From Fibrobacter sp. (GTDB taxonomy: Bacteria > Fibrobacterota > Fibrobacteria > Fibrobacterales > Fibrobacteraceae), in NCBI GenBank assembly GCA_017475045.1, contig JAFVGH010000003.1, positions 1 through 35,152 on the forward strand: DNA of 35,152 nucleotides, written 5' to 3'. Positions 5,305 through 12,237 of this stretch are shown in pieces. A model generated the notes under the pieces. It was given only the letters and a program-made list of their open reading frames with translations. It ran no database searches and had not been told where the DNA came from. Position 1 is the first letter of the stretch; every line of letters begins with the position of its first letter. The position numbers were made by a program, and so were the translations under genes.

Positions 5305-5628
5305 TCAGATAATCGCCATGTGGACGATTTCTTCATACAGTTGTTTGATCGTATCGTCAATGTTGTCACCGAGGGCGCAATACGACTGGTATATACTCAC
5401 GACAGCATCCTTCCTTGATACCGAGATGCGATTCCCATCAGCCACGCACCGATCATATGTGTCGAGTATCTGGATCCGCAGAATACCACGCAGCCCGTTC
5501 TCGATCGCTTGGTTCTTTGCTCGTTCAGCCTTGAAGCGTTTCGCAAGGTGAGCGTATGCGGCAGACAGACCAGCAACGATCAGGCCGAACACGAACTCGA
5601 GCCAGTATTTCAAAATAAAATCCCACAT
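5305..5628 (-). CDS. Membrane-anchored lysis-module protein, 107 aa
   Basis: One N-terminal transmembrane segment (about residues 8-28, WLEFVFGLIVAGLSAAYA), then a basic linker (KRFKAERAKNQ) and a helical C-terminal domain with GLRGILRIQILDTYD and a SIYQSYCALGDN motif. This layout is typical of proteins beside the holin in Clostridia and Lactobacillales phages, often annotated only as phage membrane or holin-like protein. It lies between endolysin and holin. A role as a second holin, antiholin or lysin-export helper is inferred from position. Confidence 0.7.
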   Translation of the reverse strand: MWDFILKYWLEFVFGLIVAGLSAAYAHLAKRFKAERAKNQAIENGLRGILRIQILDTYDRCVADGNRISVSRKDAVVSIYQSYCALGDNIDDTIKQLYEEIVHMAII

Positions 5629-5634
5629 AACGCA

Positions 5635-6345
5635 TCACTCCTTCAAAAACTGTTTCATCATATAGCCTTGTTTGCCGTTATACGTAACGTATTCCCACTC
5701 GCTGGGCGGTTCGGTGATCTTTACCCTTGATCCTGTCGGTGCCCGGGTAATCACTTTGCAGGACGTACTCGGGCCTTGCCGTAGCGCAAGGTTCTTTCCT
5801 GTGACGATAGCATACCCAGCCGGAACCGGTTCGGGCTTTCCACCGTAGTCAACACCCTTCAGTTCGCCCCACTCGACCCATTTTTTGTCGGTGATCTTGC
5901 TGGTAATCACCCCGCTTTTCGCTCCTGCCGCTTCGATGACAATACCATCGCCAACGTACAGACCGACATGACCACGCTTGCCGGTGTCCTTGTTATAGCA
6001 GAAAACAGCCGTGCCGGGTTTCAGTTCCTGACCATCATCACGCTGGCCTTTGACCAGTTCGCCCTTGATCGTGCAATAACTGTCCCACATCGTGTTCGAT
6101 CCGTGGTACATATACCCGCCGAGTTGAGCAAAAGCCCACGAAAAAAGGCCGCTGCAATCAGCGACCATGTGCCCGATCCATTTTGACCCGTATTTCCGGC
6201 TTCCAGATCGATTTGCATCAGTGGTTTTCTCGATAGCCGCCTGTTTGGCTTTCGTCCATTCAACACCGGCAGTCCCCCAGATGTAGCCCCACTTGTCATT
6301 CAGAGCCTGTTGAAACTTCAAGATAAGAGCTGCAGCAGAAATCAT
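5635..6345 (-). CDS. Endolysin: NlpC/P60 cysteine peptidase with C-terminal SH3 domain, 236 aa
   Basis: Cuts host peptidoglycan peptides at lysis. Residues 1-165 are an NlpC/P60 domain: nucleophile Cys64 in VADCSGLF, His126 in GHVGLYVG, and a polar third residue near Glu138 in VIEAAG. Residues about 175-234 form a bacterial SH3 domain (NLALRQGPSTSCKVI, PTGSRVKI, GYMMKQFL) that would bind the wall. There is no signal peptide, so release depends on the holin. Its ATG overlaps the stop of the preceding small gene (ATGA). Confidence 0.93.
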   Translation of the reverse strand: MISAAALILKFQQALNDKWGYIWGTAGVEWTKAKQAAIEKTTDANRSGSRKYGSKWIGHMVADCSGLFSWAFAQLGGYMYHGSNTMWDSYCTIKGELVKGQRDDGQELKPGTAVFCYNKDTGKRGHVGLYVGDGIVIEAAGAKSGVITSKITDKKWVEWGELKGVDYGGKPEPVPAGYAIVTGKNLALRQGPSTSCKVITRAPTGSRVKITEPPSEWEYVTYNGKQGYMMKQFLKE

Positions 6346-6467
6346 GCTTGTTCACCTGCCATTATACGGTTGATCAAAATAATAATTTCTTTTCTCTTTG
6401 CCCTGTTAATTCTTCCGGTTGGAGGAATCCGATCAAGCGCAAGTTTAAGTTCTTCCAGGTCCATCAT
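6342..6467 (-). CDS. Small hypothetical protein before the endolysin, 41 aa
   Basis: ATG at 6465-6467 (a second ATG follows) behind AGGGGCGAAG; TGA at 6342-6344 overlaps the endolysin start. The sequence is a helix-rich, basic peptide with LEELKLALDRIPPTGRIN. It and the next gene upstream overlap, so both lie in a translationally coupled chain. No family recognised; the clean coupling is the main support. Confidence 0.6.
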   Translation of the reverse strand: MMDLEELKLALDRIPPTGRINRAKRKEIIILINRIMAGEQA

Positions 6468-6570
6468 CTTCGCCCCTTTCTTCATGAATCGTTTCGATCA
6501 GTAGTTCAATCAGCTCTGCCAGGGTATGATCTTCAAGAAAGTTTCGGACAGCTTTCTTCAGTTCTTCCAT
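6445..6570 (-). CDS. Small acidic hypothetical protein, 41 aa
   Basis: ATG at 6568-6570, TAA at 6445-6447, overlapping the next gene by 23 bases. Amphipathic helix with many acidic residues (EELKKAVRNFLEDHTLAELI). It resembles small helical proteins that accompany phage tail-tip or lysis genes, without a known function. The leader has a GGGCGG site about six bases before the ATG. Confidence 0.55.
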   Translation of the reverse strand: MEELKKAVRNFLEDHTLAELIELLIETIHEERGEDDGPGRT

Positions 6571-6585
6571 ATTAACCACCGCCCG

Positions 6586-8670
6586 TTAAGGCTTGATATA
6601 AATACAGGTGACAGCGCTTGCCGTGCTGACAGAGGATGTTTTTGTAACTGTGATGGTTGATCCGCTTGCAGTAATTGTATAGGTTGTCGGTAATGTAGAA
6701 TAGAATACACCGGATGAAGTCATGCCGATAGTAACAGGAGCATATCCGCCGAGCATTATACAGCCTTGTGAATTATTGGGCATGGAAAAAACAAAAGTCC
6801 CATTCGTTGTAGACGTTGAACCTTTTGCATAGCCGATTCTTCCGAGAGCATCCATACTGACATTGTTACCGTTGACGAAATCACCGTCCTGCATGAATTT
6901 GAATTGCTTTGCGGTGCTTCCTGTTTTCTGGGTGTAAAGCCTTGCGTATCCGCTTCCGTCATCTGCCATGTTTGCGGTGTCAATCTGAAGCCATGCGCCG
7001 TCTTTTCTCGCACCGAATACGCCGCCGCCGTTTTCAGCAGAAATAAAGGCGTTCCGGTCGGATGTGTTATTTGCAACACCAAGTTTGGTTGAACCCGTGC
7101 CGCCGTTTACCCATTGGTCAGCAGAATTGTTCTTGACGGTGGTATCATTCAGCTTTTTGCCCTGGGCGGCAGTCAGAGCTTTGTTTGTGGCTGCGCTGGT
7201 CAGGTTGTTCACCAGGCCTCCGGAGATTGTGACAACATCAGATCTCAACTTGTCTTTCAGATTCTCACCGTATAAGGCATCAGTTACCGGAGGAACATCG
7301 GTTGATGCTTCATAAAACTCTATACCGTGGTCATCCACCGTATAATCGCCATTCACGGAAAAACTGATCTCAACCGGTGTAGCCCTTACAAGATAGATAT
7401 AGTTCGTATCGGTATCATACGCCCTGCCGGATGCAATTGCCACCGCAAGGTTTTCAGCGGTATATGCCATCCGCTCGATTCTCGAATAGGCTTTCTGCAG
7501 GTTGAAGTTGATCTCATCACGAACATCGCCGATCGCGCACAGACCAGCCGTGAATGAAGCCATAATACCGGACAGGTCGATCGTATCGACCGTATAGGTC
7601 TGGAAGTCTCCTTCATAGCCTTCAAGCCAGTCCGACCAGGTGGGATAAATGTACGTCGTAGAGTTGCCGCCGGTAACGAGAATATATCCGTCATCCGGAA
7701 CATTAAAATACCCGTTCTGAACATTGACGGACGTGGTTTCACCGTCCGGAGTGGTAGCGAACAGAAGCAGGCTGTACGATCCTCCGACAAAATAACCGTA
7801 ATCGTCAGAGTAATGAACCACCCTGGCCATATCGGTTGAATCATCATACAGGTTCCAGCCGGTAGAATTGAAAGAAGTAACGTTTGCCGTGGTGATGATT
7901 CCTCGGTTTTCCTTCACATAGACAACAACAATGCTGTCGCCGGATACCGGAGTGTTATTGACGGTGATCCCGTAAAGAGAAGGATTCGCACTCCACGCAG
8001 AAGTGTAGGAAAGCGTGACGGTTCCGGAAGTTGCGACGTACTCGCGGAAAACCTCCTTGTCAATCGTTGCCGTGATTGCAGCAGGAACAGGACGAGCAAC
8101 TGCATTGACCGTCATTTCAGGATCATTCTCGCCGTCCCATACGATCACGATACTGTCGCCGGAAACGGGAGTATTCGTAATCGTTACGCCGTAATCCGAA
8201 GGATCAGCACTCCACTCGGTTGTGTAGGTCAGCGTATATGTCCCAGCACTCCCGACATATTCCTCGAAGGTCGTGATGTTCAGCTCGGCCATGATCGCAG
8301 GCGGCGCAACACGGGGAACCGCATTGACCGTCATGTCAATGACTTCAGCAACGTAGCCGGTCTTGACCTGACTGCCCCTGATCGAGGAAAGGCTCGCCTC
8401 ACCGTCAGAAATGGGCGCGCCGCCTCCGGAAGTTCTTGCCAGGAACGAACCAGTCACGAACTGCGCTTCATCAGAGGAAAGGTTGTCAGCCAGTGGCACG
8501 GTTTCAAGATAGATATTCCGCGCTTCGTTCGGGAGGTTGCCGTTCACGGTCAGGGGAGGACGGTGCATTTCGGTGTCGATAATGTCCATGTTGCTGTTGA
8601 AATCAGCAACCTTCACACCGTTATTTTTTGCGGGTTTGATCAGATTGAAGAAAGGTGTCAGAATACTCAT
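6586..8670 (-). CDS. Tail fibre / receptor-binding protein with internal duplication, 694 aa
   Basis: Large host-recognition protein at the tail tip. Residues 1-110 form an attachment region (MSILTPFFNLIKPAKNNGVK resembles the N-terminus of many Clostridia phage baseplate or fibre proteins). Two Ig-like repeats lie at residues 113-178 and 186-251, sharing MTVNAV, GT-TL-YT--WSA-PS-YG and NTPVSGDSIV. The C-terminal part (about 490-694) is glycine-, serine- and threonine-rich with ADQWVNGGTGS-type repeats common in fibre tips. It follows the baseplate genes and precedes lysis. Receptor binding is inferred from position and composition. Confidence 0.8.
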   Translation of the reverse strand: MSILTPFFNLIKPAKNNGVKVADFNSNMDIIDTEMHRPPLTVNGNLPNEARNIYLETVPLADNLSSDEAQFVTGSFLARTSGGGAPISDGEASLSSIRGSQVKTGYVAEVIDMTVNAVPRVAPPAIMAELNITTFEEYVGSAGTYTLTYTTEWSADPSDYGVTITNTPVSGDSIVIVWDGENDPEMTVNAVARPVPAAITATIDKEVFREYVATSGTVTLSYTSAWSANPSLYGITVNNTPVSGDSIVVVYVKENRGIITTANVTSFNSTGWNLYDDSTDMARVVHYSDDYGYFVGGSYSLLLFATTPDGETTSVNVQNGYFNVPDDGYILVTGGNSTTYIYPTWSDWLEGYEGDFQTYTVDTIDLSGIMASFTAGLCAIGDVRDEINFNLQKAYSRIERMAYTAENLAVAIASGRAYDTDTNYIYLVRATPVEISFSVNGDYTVDDHGIEFYEASTDVPPVTDALYGENLKDKLRSDVVTISGGLVNNLTSAATNKALTAAQGKKLNDTTVKNNSADQWVNGGTGSTKLGVANNTSDRNAFISAENGGGVFGARKDGAWLQIDTANMADDGSGYARLYTQKTGSTAKQFKFMQDGDFVNGNNVSMDALGRIGYAKGSTSTTNGTFVFSMPNNSQGCIMLGGYAPVTIGMTSSGVFYSTLPTTYTITASGSTITVTKTSSVSTASAVTCIYIKP
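7918..8115 (-). repeat. Second copy of the tail fibre Ig-like repeat
   Basis: Encodes residues 186-251 of the tail fibre. It aligns with residues 113-178 at a constant offset of 73 residues, with identical blocks MTVNAV, SYG/LYG and NTPVSGDSIV. Confidence 0.8.
8137..8334 (-). repeat. First copy of the tail fibre Ig-like repeat
   Basis: Encodes residues 113-178 of the tail fibre, the N-terminal member of the tandem pair. The copies have diverged at many positions, so the duplication is old or under diversifying selection. Confidence 0.8.
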
Positions 8671-8684
8671 CTTTTAATTCCCCC

Positions 8685-9047
8685 TTATTCCGTGCGCCGC
8701 CAGAAGTGAAGCGTGCCGGTTCCTGTTCCATCCACATACGACCGCATGCCGTCCTCCAGATCGCCCCATGTTGCCGGAATCGTTATTTCGACCCACGTCC
8801 CGTAGAATACAGGAGCCGTTGCAACAGTGGAAACATAGATTGACCCGATAGGGAACAGAGAAGCAATAGCAGCAGACAATACCGTGTTCAGGTTGCTGAT
8901 CGCGTCGCCTGTCGCCTTCGCATCTGCGGCCTGCCCCTGGATGGATAAGGTCGGGTCAACGGGTGCGGTCACGGTGTCCATAACAGTCAAGGCAAGAGTG
9001 ATCTCCGGTATGCCTTCAGTTTCAATGCTGTTTTCAGTATCAGCCAT
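8685..9047 (-). CDS. Tail-tip protein with phage collar-like motif, 120 aa
   Basis: Starts behind AGGAGG at 9047. The C-terminal half carries FPIGSIYVSTVATAPVFYGTW, the signature found in phage tail collar and fibre proteins (PIGSIY-S-----P---F-GTW), followed by a short domain ending LHFWRRTE. The N-terminal half is helical, probably a trimerisation segment. It lies between a baseplate Ig-like protein and the long fibre, so it is probably a small adhesin or fibre adaptor. Confidence 0.75.
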   Translation of the reverse strand: MADTENSIETEGIPEITLALTVMDTVTAPVDPTLSIQGQAADAKATGDAISNLNTVLSAAIASLFPIGSIYVSTVATAPVFYGTWVEITIPATWGDLEDGMRSYVDGTGTGTLHFWRRTE

Positions 9048-9059
9048 TTTGCTTCCTCC

Positions 9060-9419
9060 TTATACTTCACCGACAACCTGCAGGAGCTGCATCTCCATAG
9101 GTTGTCTGGGTGTAATAACCTGATCACCGTCAATAATCTTTCCGGCTGAATCATAATAGGGATGGATTATATACCGAACATCCCAGGAATAACTCCCGGC
9201 AGAAAGATTATCGGTATCCGAGTTGTAAAAAGAAACAATGAAGGATTTGTTTTCATCCAGTTCAAAGGCCTGCTGCTTTACAATCTCACCCAGGGCATTC
9301 TTGATGGAAAATAATGCTCTGTCATCAGATTCAAAAGTGTGAGTTGTATCAGCAGTAAACTTGATTGCTCCCGTATCCCCACGGGACAGGGTTATTGTGT
9401 AGCCGTCAACACCGAACAA
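9060..9419 (-). CDS. Baseplate upper protein-like (BppU-type) protein, 119 aa
   Basis: The sequence YTITLSRGDTGAIKF ... RALFSIKN ... SFYNSDTDNLSAGSYSWDVRYI fits the beta-sandwich fold of BppU N-terminal domains (SRGDT, F-I-, DT--L--G-Y-WD-). It probably attaches fibres to the tail tip. An upstream GTG at 9426-9428 is part of the AAAGGAGTG ribosome site, so I prefer the TTG at 9417-9419, eight bases downstream. Family assignment is moderate. Confidence 0.7.
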   Translation of the reverse strand: MFGVDGYTITLSRGDTGAIKFTADTTHTFESDDRALFSIKNALGEIVKQQAFELDENKSFIVSFYNSDTDNLSAGSYSWDVRYIIHPYYDSAGKIIDGDQVITPRQPMEMQLLQVVGEV

Positions 9420-9432
9420 ATCAATCACTCCT

Positions 9433-9690
9433 TTATGCTTGAGTTAAACAAACGGACGCTTGCCCGTCATCTTCGGAAACGCTTGTGCACACCGTGTATC
9501 CTTCATACGTGCTGGACATATCACCATACTCAAAAACAATAACGGCAGTCTTGTTTGAATCAAACGCAACCGCCACTGCCTGCTGGATCGTATATCCTGG
9601 CAAGTAAAGCCACAGGAAACCCTGTGACAGTCCGGCTTCACCATCCGGAATGACTGTCCCGTCATTCAGTACCAGTTGACGGCCTTCCAT
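9433..9690 (-). CDS. Small tail-tip protein, 85 aa
   Basis: I chose the ATG at 9688-9690 (AGGAAGG eight bases upstream) over a GTG at 9699. The sequence MEGRQLVLNDGTVIPDGEAG ... LWLYLPGYTIQQA is beta-rich and typical of small unnamed proteins between Tal and the fibre in Clostridia phages. It overlaps the preceding gene by 29 bases. No specific function known. Confidence 0.65.
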   Translation of the reverse strand: MEGRQLVLNDGTVIPDGEAGLSQGFLWLYLPGYTIQQAVAVAFDSNKTAVIVFEYGDMSSTYEGYTVCTSVSEDDGQASVCLTQA

Positions 9691-9829
9691 CGTCCGCACC
9701 TTCCTTCAGTTCGTTATAGATTTCGCGCAGGTCGTACAAGGTCTGCACGAGCTTTTCCATGTTGTCAAGCGTTGGTTTTATATCCAACGTTTGCAAACGG
9801 TCAAAACAGGATTCAAGTTTTTCTAACAT
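9662..9829 (-). CDS. Small coiled-coil tail-region protein, 55 aa
   Basis: ATG at 9827-9829 and TGA at 9662-9664, lying between Tal and the 85-aa protein, with GGGAGCGTGATT upstream. It is a near-continuous helix (LEKLESCFDRLQTLDIKPTL, then NMEKLVQTLYDLREIYNEL). I have the impression of having seen similar sequences at this spot in other Clostridia phages, which makes it a probable real gene; role unknown. Confidence 0.65.
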   Translation of the reverse strand: MLEKLESCFDRLQTLDIKPTLDNMEKLVQTLYDLREIYNELKEGADDGRPSTGTE

Positions 9830-9835
9830 AAGGAA

Positions 9836-11545
9836 TCACGCTCCCAGATAACGGATGGTATTACCATCCACATTCATTGTTCGCCAATGTACAGTTGTTC
9901 CGTTATATACCATTAATTTGGTCTTGATATACGTAAGCGTACAAGTTCCGAACTCCAGCGTATTCCCCTTGGCCCGCACAACGTTTAATAAACGCACCTG
10001 TGTGCTCCCAGAAATAAGGTTATTGATTCTTGCGTTAGCTGCCTCAAGTTCGCTTGCCGTCACATATCCAGACAGGTTAATCGTCGCCGCCTTTATCTTT
10101 ACATAGCTACCGCTCTGGGAATTTATCCCCGCAATAATCGAGGCTGTATTCGTCTTATCTTCCACTTCGAGGCGAATCTCACGAGCGGTCTGCGTGATAC
10201 GGCTGCTCAAGGCATTATCTGCACCTTTTCGCTCACTGACCTCCAGGGTTATCTTGTCATAGGCAACATCAATGCGACCGGTCTGAACAACAAGATCATT
10301 CTCGACCTTTTCTGTCTTCTGGGAAACGATCACGATCGCCTCGCCGGTATCGTAGATATCGGTCACGATCTTGCTTTCGTCCAGTTCCTCCATCGTCCGG
10401 CCTTTGCCGCCACCACCGCCACCGGACCCCTTCCCGCCGCCTGTTGCAAAGCTTTCTGTTTCACGGTTTATATAAATAATGTTCGGGATGTAGTCGCCTA
10501 TCGTGGGCAGGTTTTTCGTCGGGTCAAGGAGGTTCACGGTCAGCTTTATTACCTGTTTATATAGCTGGATACCGAGCGGTTCGATCTCAATTATTGCCAG
10601 GTCGTACAGCCGCAGAGGAACATCCGCATATCCGAGCCTTTTCAAGTCCGTCACGGTTCCTGTGATGCTGACCTTCGGCTGACATACGGTTTTCAGGGTT
10701 TCCCATGTCTTTTGAAGCAGGATTTCCGGATCTTTGATGTTTGTGTTCTGATAATAGCCGAACCTGGGTCTGCCATTCAGACCGTACAATGCGGTCATTT
10801 CAGGATACTCGAGATACTTTTGTCCGGAAGGCTTCGCAGGATGCTCGCTCGTTTTTTTCCATACAACAGATGAAAAGTTATATTCGAGCGTTTCCTTGTC
10901 TTTTCCGCTCCCTTCGGAATACGTCCCGCCGTATCCATAAAGGGCAGTGCACAATTCGGAATCATCATACGTAATGCATGGATCCGTCATGTTTTTATTC
11001 ACGGCCAGCCGCAGACCCCTGCTCGTTCCTTCAGAGGAAATGATGTCCAGATACCTTCCGGTTATTCCTGAAGTCCCGACCGTTACCCTCGGCAGGATAT
11101 GAACATTCCAGCCCTCGGTGATATTGGTAACATTATCCCACACGCTGCCGCGCGAAATGTCACCGGAGGAAACAGGGTTGCTGCTTACATTCCCGACGTT
11201 CCATCCAGTTCCGGTCAGAAGGTCTGCAAGTGCCGCCTGGGCCGTTTTATCGGTGTACTCTTTCTTGTCAGGGATGTGGCATGAGGACAGCTCCGTGATC
11301 GCAATATCTTCTGCCTCGACCTGCTGGCTTTCCGTGTATTGCTGGATCTGCCTTACAATGTGCGCGTGCCAGTCATCCGTTGCGGGATCCTGAAACAGAA
11401 TAATCATTCCCCGCTCGATCTCTTTATCCGGCAAGTATGGGAAAACACAGTGAACGTTCAGTTCTTCCTGAACCCATTCAGCCGTGATCGCATCAGAACG
11501 AAAAAAGGCGACGCTGTCGCCTTTCAAAAACGTAAAATCCATCAT
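9836..11545 (-). CDS. Tail-associated lysin / tail endopeptidase (Tal) protein, 569 aa
   Basis: Tail-tip hub protein. The N-terminal 370 residues follow the prophage endopeptidase tail (PF06605) outline: FLKGDSVAFF ... YLPDKEIERGMIILF ... ADLLTGTGW ... GLNGRPRFGYYQN ... LGIQLYKQVIKL. A glycine-rich linker (GGGKGSGGGGGGKGR) near residue 390 leads to helical C-terminal repeats (ERKGADNALSSRITQTAREI) like those that hold baseplate proteins. The ATG at 11543-11545 overlaps the stop of Dit; an adjacent ATG at 11540-11542 is equally possible. I see no separate peptidase motif. Confidence 0.85.
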   Translation of the reverse strand: MMDFTFLKGDSVAFFRSDAITAEWVQEELNVHCVFPYLPDKEIERGMIILFQDPATDDWHAHIVRQIQQYTESQQVEAEDIAITELSSCHIPDKKEYTDKTAQAALADLLTGTGWNVGNVSSNPVSSGDISRGSVWDNVTNITEGWNVHILPRVTVGTSGITGRYLDIISSEGTSRGLRLAVNKNMTDPCITYDDSELCTALYGYGGTYSEGSGKDKETLEYNFSSVVWKKTSEHPAKPSGQKYLEYPEMTALYGLNGRPRFGYYQNTNIKDPEILLQKTWETLKTVCQPKVSITGTVTDLKRLGYADVPLRLYDLAIIEIEPLGIQLYKQVIKLTVNLLDPTKNLPTIGDYIPNIIYINRETESFATGGGKGSGGGGGGKGRTMEELDESKIVTDIYDTGEAIVIVSQKTEKVENDLVVQTGRIDVAYDKITLEVSERKGADNALSSRITQTAREIRLEVEDKTNTASIIAGINSQSGSYVKIKAATINLSGYVTASELEAANARINNLISGSTQVRLLNVVRAKGNTLEFGTCTLTYIKTKLMVYNGTTVHWRTMNVDGNTIRYLGA

Positions 11546-12237
11546 ACCCACCTTTCACGGTAGACAACCTGTCCGTTGCCGGTGATTGTCATATCCCCGT
11601 TCACAGGCTCAATAAACTTGCTCGTTTTCCCGAAATACTGCATTATGCTCGTTCCGGATATAGCCGCAGTTTGTTTATTCAGGTCAATCACGAGCCGTCC
11701 GGCTGGAATGGCAGAAAAGAACATCGACCGCCCATTGCAGTAGTACGTTTGATTTGATTCCCTGACGATCAGCCTTCTCTCGATCCGAACCATCGGAGGA
11801 GCCGTCCCGCCTATCACAAGAGGAGTGCCGCAGTTCGTTGTGATTTCTTCGTCGCTCGTTATGTACGGGTTTTCAAAGGTTTCGAACACAAGTTTCAGTT
11901 TCGATTCCCACCACTGCCTGTACGATGGATCAGGGCATTTTACGCACCGGCAGTCGAAGTGCTTGCCAGGAAACATCGGAAGGACAAGCGCGTGTTCTTC
12001 CCACGGTGATGCCCATTCCTTAATCGCCTCAAGCTGTTCAAAGCGCTCATCCTTATCATCATTCAGTAGGGCAAACGTGATCGTAATCGTTCTCTTTCCT
12101 CCGGTCATCCTCACGAAGTCCTGCCCGATCCCGACCCTTTGGTTTGCAACAGGGGAAACATCAATCGGAGGAACGCTGATGTCTTCGATCTTTACAGGAA
12201 CAACGTCCTGCAGATCAACGCCGTTGAATTTTATCAT
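11542..12237 (-). CDS. Distal tail protein (Dit), 231 aa
   Basis: Forms the hexameric ring between tail tube and tip. The N-terminus MIKFNGVDLQDVVPVKIEDI, the RTITITFAL strand, and the C-terminal galectin-like part with AIPAGRLVIDLNKQTAAI are characteristic of Dit/Sipho_tail proteins. Length 231 is usual. It lies between the tape measure and Tal genes, the universal order in these phages, with four-base overlaps at both ends. Confidence 0.9.
   Translation of the reverse strand: MIKFNGVDLQDVVPVKIEDISVPPIDVSPVANQRVGIGQDFVRMTGGKRTITITFALLNDDKDERFEQLEAIKEWASPWEEHALVLPMFPGKHFDCRCVKCPDPSYRQWWESKLKLVFETFENPYITSDEEITTNCGTPLVIGGTAPPMVRIERRLIVRESNQTYYCNGRSMFFSAIPAGRLVIDLNKQTAAISGTSIMQYFGKTSKFIEPVNGDMTITGNGQVVYRERWV

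Noticed and set aside
6586..8670. Diversity-generating retroelement target in the tail fibre
   Set aside because: No reverse transcriptase or template repeat exists in the window; the internal repeats are coding Ig-like duplications, not adenine-variable repeats.
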